Assembly (NCBI GenBank): GCA_030831165.1
Contig: JAURLP010000033.1
Location: 62,001 to 126,000, forward strand
From: Gammaproteobacteria bacterium
GTDB taxonomy: Bacteria > Pseudomonadota > Gammaproteobacteria > Pseudomonadales > Pseudohongiellaceae
Reading direction: 5' to 3'
Length of the DNA stretch: 64,000 nt
A program made the translations under genes and the position numbers. The notes under the pieces are model-generated. The model was not told the DNA's origin. It saw only the letters and a program-made list of their open reading frames with translations, and did no database searches. Positions 8,337 to 17,798 of the stretch are shown in pieces; position 1 is the first letter of the stretch, and each line of letters begins with the position of its first letter.

Positions 8337-11300
8337 CGAATTCGGACCATAAACTGGATCAAAATAAGCTGGCTACCAGTCTTGAAACGGAGGCAGAACA
8401 CTCCATCAAATCACCAGTAAAAACTGGCAAAAGCCTGTTGGCCTATATTCGTTCACACTGCAAAATATTGCTGTTGGCAATGCTCATAGTGACCGCGGCA
8501 TTTCTTTCAGCAGGTCGTGTATTGTTATCACTTGCAAGCACCCAAAAAGAATGGCTTGCAGCCAATTTGTCCGAAGCGCTCGGGTTAGAACTCAGCGTGG
8601 GTGACGTGCAGGGTTCCTGGACAGGTTTTAATCCCTTATTAAGATTATATGATTTGGAAATTAATCAGGATGGTGCGCCAGAGGTTATACATAGTTTACA
8701 AGAGCTCGATGTCATTCTGGATATTCCACGAAGTCTTTATCAGCGCCAATTTATTATTGATCGAATTTTGATTAATGAGATGTCTTTATTATTGGTAGAG
8801 AATGAAACTGGCAATTGGCAGTTGTCAGGATTTGAAGCAGATGAAAACAGTGATATTGAACCCTTGCTGGATGTTCTATTTAATATTTCCCGTCTGCAAA
8901 TATCAGAAACACAGCTTCTGCTGGAAGCGGTAAACGGTACAAGAACAGAGCTGAACAATATTTATTTAGATATTCAAAACCGCAGTTTAGATCACCAGGC
9001 CCAGTTGCAATTTCGTTTAAATAACCAGGACAGTCTGGTGCAGATGTCAGTCAGGCTTGAGGGTGAACCACTTGGGCGGTATTCAGCAAATGCTTATATG
9101 GATTTTGATAATCTTGAATTAACACCTTTGTTAGGGTCAGATGATTCTGGCCAATTGGAGTTTTCGGAATTTAATAGTTCAGGTCAGCTCTGGGCAGAAT
9201 TTAATAATCAGAGCCTGAAACAAGTCCAGGGTTCCCTGAGTGAACTGAATCTTTTCGCGACTTTTCCTGATTCAGCTCAGCAAATACAGATCACCAGCGG
9301 GAGTGTCGACATCACGGCCATCCAACCCATAAATAATCTTTGGTCATTGTGGGCGCAAAATCTGGAGTTTGATTTTTTTAACAGTCCCTGGGAATCAGGG
9401 GATTTTTTCATTGATGTGAAGCGGCAAGACCAGAATACGGAGCTCGATATTTATGGTGAATCAGTAGAGCTTTCAATTTTTACTGATATGCTCGAGGCCA
9501 CCAATGTTTCAGATAGTTTAAGAGAAATATTGGCTGATCTAAATCCGCAAGGAAGTCTACGAAATCTTCATGTGAAGACAGATGCTTCAGGCACTTATCC
9601 GGGCTTATTTGATCTTTATGCCAATCTTGATGATGTGACCGTAGGCGCCTGGGGTCAGGCCCCATCAGCTGCGGGTATTTTTGGGTATGTAGAAGCCAAT
9701 CAAAATACAGGTTTTGTAGAGCTGAATTCTGATGATTTTACTATCCACCTGCCTGAAATATTCAACAATGAATGGCACTATGATTCAATAAATAGCCGTG
9801 TGCATTGGTCAGTAGATGATGCCCTTAAAGTTTATAGCGAAGTCATTGATATTAATAATGATCAATTACATGGTCGTGTACAGTTTGAGCTGAATAATAA
9901 GCAAAATGATCAAGGCATATGGGATACAGATCTAACTCTATTGATAGGCATTCTGGATTTTGATGCCAGTTACAAGTCACTCTATTTACCTACCTTAAGT
10001 GCAATAGAAGTAACAATGGACTGGCTTGATACGGCTATTCTTGAAGGTAAGGTCAATAACGGTGGTTTTATATTTCGGGGTAAGACAACAAATTTGCAAA
10101 GCCCCCTTGAGCGCAATATACAGACCTATTATCAGGTTGAAAATGGCAGTATTCAATTTCTCGATGACTGGCCAATTCTGGAAAATATAACGGCAAGGGT
10201 CAAAGGAGATAATCTTGATGTTAACGTCACTTCAGAGAGTGCTGAAATAGCGAATATTGCTCTAGGTTCTACCCGTGCAGAGGTAAGGCCGATAAGTGGC
10301 GCTACTGGCTACTGGTTGACGGTAGATACCCAAGCGGTGACCGCTGGGAATGCTGGTCTGGACTTCCTCAGACAGTCTCCAATTCGAGCAACAGTCGGTT
10401 CCTACCTTGATAGCTGGCAACTGGAAGGCGAGGTGGATCTTGATGTGCAATTAGGTATTCCACTTAATAACACTGAGCTTGAAAATGATATACAAGTGAC
10501 AGCCTTAACCCTGGGCAATACTCTTTATATCCCCGAATATGATCTTAACTTCAATGGATTAAGAGGGCCTATTAACTTTTCGAGTGAACAAGGTCTTCAA
10601 GCCAATGGCTTGAGCGCGAGCCTGTTTGATTTTCCGATCGCCAGTCAAATACATACTAATGATGAAGCTATTGTCGTGACGAGTAATGGACGGGTCACTA
10701 AATCATCTTTACAACAGTGGTCATTGCAATCTGACTTTATCAAAACGCTTCTGGACTATAGTGAGGGTTCGATCAGCTACACAGCAAACCTTAAAGTTTT
10801 CAATGAGGAACAGGCAGGCGGTATTCGTAGTCAACTTGCCATTGAATCAGATTTGCTGGGTCTTGATTTTGAATTGCCCCAGCCTTTTGATAAAGGCGCA
10901 GATGAGCCAGCTGCCTTGCATCTGGATTTGAGTTTTGCTGAGGGCCTGGAAAATGTTTCCTTGAATTTTCGTGATCAGCTAAGAGGAGAACTAAGCTTTG
11001 TTGATAATGAGTTTTATGGGGGAGAGCTCAATTTTGGAGGACGTAATCAGGAATTCACAATACGTCAATTCAATACTGAACCGGGGCTTTTGATAAGCGG
11101 TGAAATCAGCGATTTTAATTATCAGGACTGGCAGGAAGTCTCATTAAGTTTCAGTTCTGACGAAGGACCAGCAAGCTCAAAATTGGTTCGCCTGGTTGAT
11201 GTTCGAATTGGCAATCTAAATGCCTTTGGTGTTGATTTGCCTGCTGTTAATACTATTTTGAATCGTCAGGGACCTGCCTGGGATCTCTATCTGGAAAATG

Positions 11301-12334
11301 AGCTTTTGCAGGGAAACTTCCTGTTTCCCGATGCAGAAGATGATCCCTATGAGATTCAGCTGTCATATTTGAGGTTGCCAAAAGACGAAGAAGAGTCAGA
11401 AGAAGATCTTGATCCTTTTGCTGGTATTAATCCGACTGAGTTACCGGCGATGAATTTTCGTACCGAAGAACTGAGTTTGGGTGAAGGTAATTTGGGGGGC
11501 TGGCAATTCGTACTCAGACCGAATAGCCGAGGCGCTACAATTTCAAATTTAAGTATGCAATCTGCAGATGCTGTGATTACTGATTTATCAGGCGAATCAG
11601 GCGCAACCCTGGATTGGAATTATAGTGACGGTATCCACCATAGTAATTTTAATGGTGTATTTAGTACTGGAGATCTTGCCAGAGTATTACCAAGTTTTGG
11701 CTATGCAGCGCTCGTTCAAAGTGAATCATCGGGTTTCATCAGTAATATTGATTGGCCAGGTTCTCCAGCCGCTTTCAGCTTGAAGAAAATCAGTGGTCAG
11801 GTTGACCTGGAAATGTTAAATGGACGTTTTGTTGAGATACAGCCTGGTTCAGCACGATTATTTGGTGCGTTTAATTTTGATACGCTGGTGAGGCGCTTGC
11901 GCTTGGATTTTTCTGATCTGTACCAGCAAGGTCTTGCCTATGACACGATCGAAGGTGTTCTGAACTTTAATGATGGCACTGTTGTTACGCAGGAAAATTT
12001 ATTAATCAGGGGGCCTTCCAGTACGATACATGTTGATGGGCAGATAAATCTTGTTAATGAAACGATTGCCGCCGATGTATTGGTGAACTTACCCTTAGGA
12101 CAGAATGTTTCAGTAGTAGCGGGCATCTTGGGGGCCTGGCCAATAGCCATTACCACTTATGTCGCCAGCAGGATTTTCCGAGATCAATTGGAAAATTTCA
12201 CCACTGTACTGTACAGATTGGAAGGCCCCTGGGATGATCCGCAGGCCGGATTTGCAGAAGATAATCAAGAAATTGAAGAGGCTTTGGAAGAAGCATTGGG
12301 CGTAGTAGGAGAACTCAACACTGATGATGGATAA
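8333..12334 (+). CDS. yhdP: YhdP-like AsmA-family envelope protein (phospholipid/lipid transport bridge)
   Basis: A 1333-residue protein with one N-terminal membrane helix (residues about 36-60), then a very long periplasmic region of beta-strand-rich repeats and an acidic C-terminal tail. A glycine-rich hydrophobic patch near residues 1260-1285 (VVAGILGAWPIAI) is typical of the family. YhdP, TamB and YdbH form inner-to-outer-membrane bridges that move phospholipids; that role is known from E. coli and inferred here. Length is close to the usual 1250-1350. It overlaps maf by four bases and the following DUF445 gene by eleven, so three genes are translated as one tight operon. Confidence 0.9.
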   Translation: MTNSDHKLDQNKLATSLETEAEHSIKSPVKTGKSLLAYIRSHCKILLLAMLIVTAAFLSAGRVLLSLASTQKEWLAANLSEALGLELSVGDVQGSWTGFNPLLRLYDLEINQDGAPEVIHSLQELDVILDIPRSLYQRQFIIDRILINEMSLLLVENETGNWQLSGFEADENSDIEPLLDVLFNISRLQISETQLLLEAVNGTRTELNNIYLDIQNRSLDHQAQLQFRLNNQDSLVQMSVRLEGEPLGRYSANAYMDFDNLELTPLLGSDDSGQLEFSEFNSSGQLWAEFNNQSLKQVQGSLSELNLFATFPDSAQQIQITSGSVDITAIQPINNLWSLWAQNLEFDFFNSPWESGDFFIDVKRQDQNTELDIYGESVELSIFTDMLEATNVSDSLREILADLNPQGSLRNLHVKTDASGTYPGLFDLYANLDDVTVGAWGQAPSAAGIFGYVEANQNTGFVELNSDDFTIHLPEIFNNEWHYDSINSRVHWSVDDALKVYSEVIDINNDQLHGRVQFELNNKQNDQGIWDTDLTLLIGILDFDASYKSLYLPTLSAIEVTMDWLDTAILEGKVNNGGFIFRGKTTNLQSPLERNIQTYYQVENGSIQFLDDWPILENITARVKGDNLDVNVTSESAEIANIALGSTRAEVRPISGATGYWLTVDTQAVTAGNAGLDFLRQSPIRATVGSYLDSWQLEGEVDLDVQLGIPLNNTELENDIQVTALTLGNTLYIPEYDLNFNGLRGPINFSSEQGLQANGLSASLFDFPIASQIHTNDEAIVVTSNGRVTKSSLQQWSLQSDFIKTLLDYSEGSISYTANLKVFNEEQAGGIRSQLAIESDLLGLDFELPQPFDKGADEPAALHLDLSFAEGLENVSLNFRDQLRGELSFVDNEFYGGELNFGGRNQEFTIRQFNTEPGLLISGEISDFNYQDWQEVSLSFSSDEGPASSKLVRLVDVRIGNLNAFGVDLPAVNTILNRQGPAWDLYLENELLQGNFLFPDAEDDPYEIQLSYLRLPKDEEESEEDLDPFAGINPTELPAMNFRTEELSLGEGNLGGWQFVLRPNSRGATISNLSMQSADAVITDLSGESGATLDWNYSDGIHHSNFNGVFSTGDLARVLPSFGYAALVQSESSGFISNIDWPGSPAAFSLKKISGQVDLEMLNGRFVEIQPGSARLFGAFNFDTLVRRLRLDFSDLYQQGLAYDTIEGVLNFNDGTVVTQENLLIRGPSSTIHVDGQINLVNETIAADVLVNLPLGQNVSVVAGILGAWPIAITTYVASRIFRDQLENFTTVLYRLEGPWDDPQAGFAEDNQEIEEALEEALGVVGELNTDDG

Positions 12335-13037
12335 AGCATTATTAACTAATCTGATCGCTTTAGTGATCGTAATTATTGGTTTATTTATAACTGGCGATTT
12401 TCAACCTTTTATTTTGAATACCGGATTGTTTGCCTTGTCGGGCGCATTCACCAACTGGTTGGCAGTGCATATGTTGTTCGAAAGAGTGCCTGGCTTTTAT
12501 GGCTCTGGTGTTATTCCTGCGCGCTTTGAAGAATTTAAACACGGTATAAAAACCTTGATTATGGAGCAGTTCTTTACCCCAGCCAATATTGAGCAGTTCT
12601 TATCAAATTCCCTGAGAGGAAGTGGTGAAGAACATAGTGAATCTTTTGTGAAAAAAATGACTGACAGGGTGGATTTTAATGCCGCTTATGATTCTTTAGT
12701 GGATGTCATCATGGGGTCTTCATTTGCTGGGATGTTATCCATGCTGGGTGGTGCTGAAGCGCTCAATCCATTACGTGACCCTTTTATCAATAAAATGCGG
12801 GATTTCCTCGGCCGTCTGGCTGATGACAAAGACTTTTTGAAGGAATTTCAGCAGAGTACAACCGATAATCTGCTTGCTAAAGTGGAGCTTGTGGTTGAAA
12901 AACGCTTGGATGAATTAACGCCTGAACTGGTAAAAGAGATTATTCAACTCATGATCAGAAAGCATTTAGGCTGGCTGGTGGTTTGGGGCGGTGTTATTGG
13001 CGGCTTGATAGGTCTAGTAAGCAGTTTTATTCTGTAG
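12324..13037 (+). CDS. DUF445 family membrane protein
   Basis: The 237-residue protein has two N-terminal hydrophobic stretches (about 7-25 and 30-50), with the family motif GALTNWLAVHMLF-like sequence (GAFTNWLAVHMLFE) near residue 40. A soluble helical middle and a C-terminal membrane helix (WLVVWGGVIGGLIGLVSSF) follow. DUF445 members are inner-membrane proteins of unknown function. It starts inside the end of yhdP and its tail overlaps the convergent CocE-like gene by eleven bases. Position in the yhdP operon suggests an envelope role, but that is inference. Two tandem ATG codons make the start uncertain by one residue. Confidence 0.85.
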   Translation: MMDKALLTNLIALVIVIIGLFITGDFQPFILNTGLFALSGAFTNWLAVHMLFERVPGFYGSGVIPARFEEFKHGIKTLIMEQFFTPANIEQFLSNSLRGSGEEHSESFVKKMTDRVDFNAAYDSLVDVIMGSSFAGMLSMLGGAEALNPLRDPFINKMRDFLGRLADDKDFLKEFQQSTTDNLLAKVELVVEKRLDELTPELVKEIIQLMIRKHLGWLVVWGGVIGGLIGLVSSFIL

Positions 13038-15030
13038 GCTGCGTGACAGGTGCTGGTGCAGTCTCAGATATCGGGTCAGTTTCAGGTGCAGGACGAATAA
13101 ACAGTATTGGGTTCTCCATAACCTGGCGCAGTGCATCGGTCATTTCCCCATTATCAAGCTCACCTGTAAAGTCAGTATTGAAACGAACTCCCGTGGCAGG
13201 GTCACTTACCAATTCACTTTGCAGGTCAATTGAAATCTCGGATAAGTCATCAGCTGGCTCTGGTTCCAGAGTTTCGAGATTACCTGCCAGCACCGGTAGC
13301 CAAATTCTGGAAGGATCACGTTGGCTATGATAAATGCTGTCCTGGCGTGCAGTCTCCAGCAGTGAATCATCTTCAGCCTGGTCTATACGAAGCACTATTC
13401 GACTGCCTGCTCTAAAGCGGTGAGCAATTGCCTGCATCGCGATATTCATGCGAGTCGTGCGTGAAGGGACAAGCGGAGTGTTAGAAGTAAACATGTAACG
13501 GGGCTGATAATTATCATCGCTATCTTCTGTCAATTCGCGCATTGAGGCTTTTAACGTCCCGCTGGAAACTAGTACTTGAGTGCTTGACTCAGCTAAGCTT
13601 GTAGCCGTTTCAATAACATTCATTAAAAATCTGGGCAGATCAAGGTTAGAAGTAATTTGCTCCAGATTTATTTCCTCCAGTAAGCTTACCTTGAATGCCG
13701 TGTCAGTTTCAGTACTGCTTGCATAGAGCTCAAGCATGATCGGGCCGGCTATTAGCAGATCATTTGCAAGTGGGTTGCTTATAAAAGTGATGCCTTCAAG
13801 TTCGGAATTTTCATCAATAGAACCATAGCGTGAAAGAGCTATGTTATTAGCCTGAGTTTCTAAATCGAGCCTTGCCGGTGCATTAGGGTCGAGCTCCTGA
13901 CGGTTTAAAAACAATGCAGTGTAGGTGGATTCTTGTGGCGGCCAGGCATCTTCGGCCTGCAATAAAGTCTCTCCGTTGTTCTGGTATCGTAATTCAGGGA
14001 GTACGGCAAAATCAGCAACTGAGCTGTCTTGCAAACACCAACGGTAATAAGGCAGTAGGTGATTTTCCAGAAAATCCATATTTTGCATAAGTGCAGTGTC
14101 GCTGCTTAATATAAGCATTTTATGTTGGCTATTGAGCCTGTCCAATGCCATTAAGTTACTTGAGAGTCCCATATTTTCCTGCCAACTATCGACGATGAAA
14201 ACAGGTACGTTTATAGCTTCTGTATTGGGTAAGCTGCTTCGAAGTTGCCAGTAATCATCGTATAAAGGGTGGGCGAGTAGCTCTAGGCGTAAATCATAAT
14301 TTACCAGGCTTGGCGTATCTAAATCAGCAAACGCATTGGCTCGCCTAACACTGTTTTCATACCAGCCCTGCAAAAAGTCATCATCAGCAAGACCTCCGGG
14401 AAAGGCCCAGTCTTGATAAGGTTGAACAATACCATTAACCGGAGCAATACAATTTAAGGCCGGCGGGTTTTGTATCGCCATTTGCCATTGTGCCGTCGCG
14501 TAATAATTTGAGCCAGCGCCAATAACATTGCCATTTGACCAGGCTTGCCCGGCTATCCATTCTATTATTTCATAATGATCCTGTTGCTCGTCACGAGCTA
14601 AAAATTCATAGTTCCCTTCAGATAATCCAGTGCCGCGAGTACTGGCGATAACATAATTAAATCCTTGGCTAACAAACCAGGCAATAGGGCCAAGTGCCGA
14701 ATTATCGGGGGGTGTATTGTCATCTGTATGTGGGTAGGGCGCAGAACTGTATAGTGTTGGATAGCGGCCGTTTTGGGCCGGGCGATAAATATCCAGTGCA
14801 ATGCTTACACCATCCCGCATAGGGACCATAAGATTACTTTCAGTTGTGATTAGTGGGCCATTTGCCTGGATTGGGGTTTGACCTGAGCTTCCTGGCGCAA
14901 TAAATAAGCTCCCAATACTGATTAATAGTATTAGCAAATATTTGAGGCTATGCGGAACTGGATTTATCAATGCGCTAGAAAACGTTAAATAGTTGGTTGC
15001 TTTCAAATTATACTCAATATGAGGGAGCAA
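13027..15030 (-). CDS. CocE/NonD-family alpha/beta hydrolase, apparently lacking its catalytic triad
   Basis: The 667-residue reading frame matches the CocE/NonD layout: signal or anchor segment near residues 31-46, the N-terminal strand block MVPMRDGVSIALDIYRP (about 68), STRGTGLSEG (about 130) and a C-terminal jelly-roll domain. At the nucleophile elbow, where the family has GxSYxG, this protein has G173-S174-N175-Y176-Y177-A178, so the nucleophile position is Asn. The acid site WYD is WQE (Glu285), and GPWxH is SSDTA (Ala313). It therefore looks like a non-catalytic paralogue exported to the periplasm. No in-frame ATG precedes residue 68; the start is taken as TTG at 15030 because the signal segment follows, and it is uncertain. 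Confidence 0.82.
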   Translation of the reverse strand: MLPHIEYNLKATNYLTFSSALINPVPHSLKYLLILLISIGSLFIAPGSSGQTPIQANGPLITTESNLMVPMRDGVSIALDIYRPAQNGRYPTLYSSAPYPHTDDNTPPDNSALGPIAWFVSQGFNYVIASTRGTGLSEGNYEFLARDEQQDHYEIIEWIAGQAWSNGNVIGAGSNYYATAQWQMAIQNPPALNCIAPVNGIVQPYQDWAFPGGLADDDFLQGWYENSVRRANAFADLDTPSLVNYDLRLELLAHPLYDDYWQLRSSLPNTEAINVPVFIVDSWQENMGLSSNLMALDRLNSQHKMLILSSDTALMQNMDFLENHLLPYYRWCLQDSSVADFAVLPELRYQNNGETLLQAEDAWPPQESTYTALFLNRQELDPNAPARLDLETQANNIALSRYGSIDENSELEGITFISNPLANDLLIAGPIMLELYASSTETDTAFKVSLLEEINLEQITSNLDLPRFLMNVIETATSLAESSTQVLVSSGTLKASMRELTEDSDDNYQPRYMFTSNTPLVPSRTTRMNIAMQAIAHRFRAGSRIVLRIDQAEDDSLLETARQDSIYHSQRDPSRIWLPVLAGNLETLEPEPADDLSEISIDLQSELVSDPATGVRFNTDFTGELDNGEMTDALRQVMENPILFIRPAPETDPISETAPAPVTQPTE

Positions 15031-15141
15031 ACCATGTTTGTGCCCGAAAGATTAAATAAACATGGTTTAATCCAATTGAGAATTAACATTTACTTTGTAG
15101 GAAATGTGACTTTAACCAGTATTTCTCGAAGAATTAATGCC

Positions 15142-15159
15142 ATGAACTAGTTAGTTCAT
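15142..15159. promoter_or_regulatory. Perfect 18-base palindrome, candidate TetR-family operator
   Basis: ATGAACTA (15142-15149) and TAGTTCAT (15152-15159) form a perfect inverted repeat around GT. It sits in the 317-base gap between the CocE-like gene (leftward) and the TetR gene (rightward), where such regulators normally bind. A TATACT hexamer follows at 15166-15171 and could be a -10 box facing the TetR gene. The rest of the gap shows no gene. Confidence 0.55.
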
Positions 15160-15347
15160 TGCTTTTATACTAGAATTGACAAGGTCCGGCTTTGAATAAG
15201 CCCGTTCGGAATATCGCTTTTTTTGATGAATTAATTTTAGTTTTTATAGAATAACCCGGCTCTCAAAAGTCATGAGAGTTAAGGTCGATTTATATTCAAG
15301 CCCAACACATATTGAACAAGTAAATTAATCGAGGAAGTTAATAAACC

Positions 15348-15935
15348 ATGGCCAGACCAATTGAGTTTGATTACGACAATGTATTAGAAAATGCAATGCA
15401 GCAATTCTGGCGCGAGGGCTATGAAACCAGCTCTGTTCAGAAATTGCTGGACGCTACAGGGATTAACCGCGGCACCCTGTATAATTCATTTGGGGACAAA
15501 GATATCTTTTTTACCCTGTGTGTTGATCGTTATAACGAAAAATTAAAAACTGCTATTGATGCTACTCTGGGTAACTCAAAACTCTCAGCAAGTGATGCAA
15601 TTGAAGCTTATATGTCAAATCTTACATCTCTTGCTCCGGCCAAACAGAGAGTGATGGGGTGTTTGCTGGTCAATTCAGTTTGTGAAAGTATTAATCTGGA
15701 TAAAAACATGCAAAAACTGATTCGCAAGTCCCTGAATACTGTGCAAAGGGCTTTGCAAAGCCGGACCCGTGAACTGGAGAAGGCCAAACAATTAAAGCGC
15801 GGGATGAAGGCCGATCAAGCAGCGGAATCATTAATGAATCTGCTTCAAGGCTTATATGTTAGCGCGAGAAATGGGCGTTCTCCCAAACAGCTCAATGAAA
15901 CCCTTAAAACAGGGCTTAATGCTATAAAAAAATAG
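15348..15935 (+). CDS. TetR/AcrR family transcriptional regulator
   Basis: A 195-residue regulator with the classic N-terminal helix-turn-helix: ALENAMQQFWREGYETSS-like sequence (residues about 13-27) followed by LLDATGINRGTLYNSFGDKD (about 32-52). A helical ligand/dimer domain follows, and a Lys/Arg-rich tail. The subgroup resembles regulators of the AcuR/ComR kind, which repress neighbouring genes until an effector binds. GAGGAA precedes the ATG. The divergent CocE-like gene and the palindrome at 15142-15159 are the obvious candidate targets, including autoregulation. The ligand is unknown. Confidence 0.92.
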   Translation: MARPIEFDYDNVLENAMQQFWREGYETSSVQKLLDATGINRGTLYNSFGDKDIFFTLCVDRYNEKLKTAIDATLGNSKLSASDAIEAYMSNLTSLAPAKQRVMGCLLVNSVCESINLDKNMQKLIRKSLNTVQRALQSRTRELEKAKQLKRGMKADQAAESLMNLLQGLYVSARNGRSPKQLNETLKTGLNAIKK

Positions 15936-15982
15936 AGGTGCAGATATTCAGCTTTGGTCGGGTTTGTTTGGCCTTTCATGGC

Positions 15983-16010
15983 TTGCAGGGCACATTAAAG
16001 CTGGTATACT
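15983..16010 (+). promoter_or_regulatory. Sigma-70 promoter for the ExbD-like gene
   Basis: TTGCAG at 15983-15988 is followed by a 16-base spacer and TATACT at 16005-16010, with an extended TGG just before the -10. The ATG of the ExbD-like gene is 35 bases downstream, so that gene has its own promoter. Confidence 0.65.
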
Positions 16011-16045
16011 GAGCCCCCTCGATAAATTAGATTACTGAGTTAGAT

Positions 16046-16468
16046 ATGAAAACAGTAGCAAGTTCCCTAAAAAGGAATAAGGATGAGTCAAACATCGATC
16101 TGACACCAATGTTGGACGTAGTATTTATCCTGTTAATATTTTTTGTTGTAACGGCTTCTTTCGTTAAGGAATCCACCCTGAATGTAAATGGGCAGGATCC
16201 CAATAATAATCCACCTCCGCCAAGTATGGATGACCCACAGAATGTATTGATTCAGATTGATGCAAGGGACCAGATCTTCTTCAATCAGGAGAGAATTGAT
16301 ATATCTGCTGTGAGACCCAGGGTTGCATCCGCCCGTGCCGAAAATCCAGTGGCCTCAGTTGTGATCCAGCCTAATGATGACTCAACAGCGAATACTCTGG
16401 TGACGATTATGAATGCATCTCGTGAAGCTGGCGCTACTGATATTTCGGTGATAGAAGCTAACAGATAA
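16046..16468 (+). CDS. ExbD/TolR family protein, without an adjacent ExbB/TolQ
   Basis: The 140-residue protein has the ExbD architecture: a short cytoplasmic N-terminus, one membrane helix beginning NIDLTPMLDVVFILLIFF (the Asp of MLDVV is the proton-pathway residue), a Pro-rich linker (residues about 56-62) and a periplasmic domain ending in a strand-helix fold. ExbD/TolR proteins work with ExbB/TolQ to convert proton-motive force into movement of a TonB- or TolA-like partner. No partner gene is nearby; a promoter precedes it and a terminator follows, so it is a single-gene unit. It may serve a complex encoded elsewhere. Confidence 0.9.
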   Translation: MKTVASSLKRNKDESNIDLTPMLDVVFILLIFFVVTASFVKESTLNVNGQDPNNNPPPPSMDDPQNVLIQIDARDQIFFNQERIDISAVRPRVASARAENPVASVVIQPNDDSTANTLVTIMNASREAGATDISVIEANR

Positions 16469-16496
16469 AGATTTTTCAACACTTGAAAGTTAAAAG

Positions 16497-16520
16497 AACC
16501 CGGGTTAACCCGGGTTTTTT
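16497..16520 (+). terminator. Rho-independent terminator after the ExbD-like gene
   Basis: AACCCGGG (16497-16504) pairs with CCCGGGTT (16509-16516) around a TTAA loop, and the T run continues to 16520. It begins 29 bases after the stop codon. Confidence 0.9.
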
Positions 16521-16588
16521 ATATCTTGGAATTATAGGAATATGGTAGTCTTCTGGCTTATTAATAACTAAAAAAGGCGGTATAAATT

Positions 16589-17002
16589 ATGGGGTTTATG
16601 ACACTAGTATTGATATTAATTTTGGTCCAGTACATTTCATTCGCTATGAAAGTTGGTGGTGCTAGACAAAAGCACAGTATTGAAGCTCCTGCTATCAACG
16701 GGCATCCGGAATTTGAACGTTACTACCGAGTTCACCAGAATACACTCGAGCAGCTAATTGTATTTATCCCGCTTTATCTGGTTTTTCCTCAAATGGCAGA
16801 AGCAAGGGGCTGGATGGGATATGAAATGGTGAGTGTTGCAGGAGTATTATGGATTATTGGCCGTTATATCTATGCCAGTAACTATGTTAAGGATCCGGCA
16901 TCCAGAGGCAAAGGTTTTATGATTGGCTTCCTGCCGATGGTGCTATTGTTGCTCGGGACCTTGGTGCTTTCCGTGATGTCTATAATGGGAATAGGCCAGT
17001 AG
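16589..17002 (+). CDS. MAPEG family membrane protein
   Basis: A 137-residue four-helix membrane protein with the MAPEG signature FERYYRVHQNTLEQL near residue 47 and a preceding Arg-rich loop (VGGARQKH). MAPEG proteins are eicosanoid/glutathione-type membrane enzymes; bacterial members are mostly glutathione transferases or peroxidases of unclear substrate. AAGGCGG precedes the ATG. The glutaminyl cyclase gene starts two bases after its stop, making this the first gene of a three-gene operon. A second MAPEG gene lies at 24375-24779. Confidence 0.9.
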   Translation: MGFMTLVLILILVQYISFAMKVGGARQKHSIEAPAINGHPEFERYYRVHQNTLEQLIVFIPLYLVFPQMAEARGWMGYEMVSVAGVLWIIGRYIYASNYVKDPASRGKGFMIGFLPMVLLLLGTLVLSVMSIMGIGQ

Positions 17003-17003
17003 T

Positions 17004-17798
17004 ATGCAGGGCAAGGCACTCAAATCAAGGTATTTTCAGGTATCACTGGCGTTGGTAATAGTGGCGCTGGCCTTGTTCTTGGGATTGGCTGAACGTTTTA
17101 GTTCGGGCGAGATTCAGGTTTATCAGGCTGAGGTGGTAAACCAGTATCCCCATGATGCTAATGCTTTTACGCAGGGTCTGGTCTTTGTAGACGGTAAGCT
17201 GTATGAAGGCACCGGACAACGAGGGCAGTCGGCCTTGCGCTTACTTGATTTGGAAACGGGCGAATTATTGCAGCGCAAAAATCTGGAAAGACGTTATTTT
17301 GGCGAAGGCATCACCATACTGGGTGATAAAATTTACCAACTGACCTGGACCTCGAATGTTGGTTTTGTGTACGACAAGGAAAGTTTTACACAAGTATCCA
17401 GCTTTTATGTGCCAGGAGAAGGCTGGGGGCTGACCCATGATGGAGAATATCTAATCGTTAGCGATGGAACATCCTATTTGAGATTTTTAGATACAGAAAC
17501 AATGTCAGAAGTAAAAAGAATTCAGGTCACTGATGACCTGGGGCCTGTCAATAATATCAATGAGCTGGAATATATTAATGGCGAAATATGGGGCAACATC
17601 TGGTATCAGGATTACCTGGTAAGAATTGATCCAGAAAGTGGCGCAGTGAATAGTCGCGTGGATCTTACTGGTCTCTACACAGCTCTCCGGAACAATGATG
17701 CCGTATTAAATGGCATAGCCTGGGATGCTGAAAATGAGCGACTCTTCGTGACTGGTAAGCTCTGGCCCAGCTTGTATGAAATTGAAGTGCTCGAGTAA
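17004..17798 (+). CDS. Glutaminyl-peptide cyclotransferase (bacterial/plant type)
   Basis: The 264-residue protein starts with a membrane anchor or signal (residues about 12-28) and then forms the five-bladed propeller of plant-type glutaminyl cyclases: YPHDANAFTQGL near residue 48, LYEGTGQRGQS near 68, YFGEGIT, GWGLTHDG near 146 and a C-terminal VLNGIAWD near 235. These enzymes convert N-terminal Gln of peptides to pyroglutamate, usually outside the cytoplasm. The next gene overlaps by 23 bases and encodes a lipoprotein peptidase, so peptide processing in the periplasm is a reasonable shared theme, though inferred. Confidence 0.92.
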   Translation: MQGKALKSRYFQVSLALVIVALALFLGLAERFSSGEIQVYQAEVVNQYPHDANAFTQGLVFVDGKLYEGTGQRGQSALRLLDLETGELLQRKNLERRYFGEGITILGDKIYQLTWTSNVGFVYDKESFTQVSSFYVPGEGWGLTHDGEYLIVSDGTSYLRFLDTETMSEVKRIQVTDDLGPVNNINELEYINGEIWGNIWYQDYLVRIDPESGAVNSRVDLTGLYTALRNNDAVLNGIAWDAENERLFVTGKLWPSLYEIEVLE

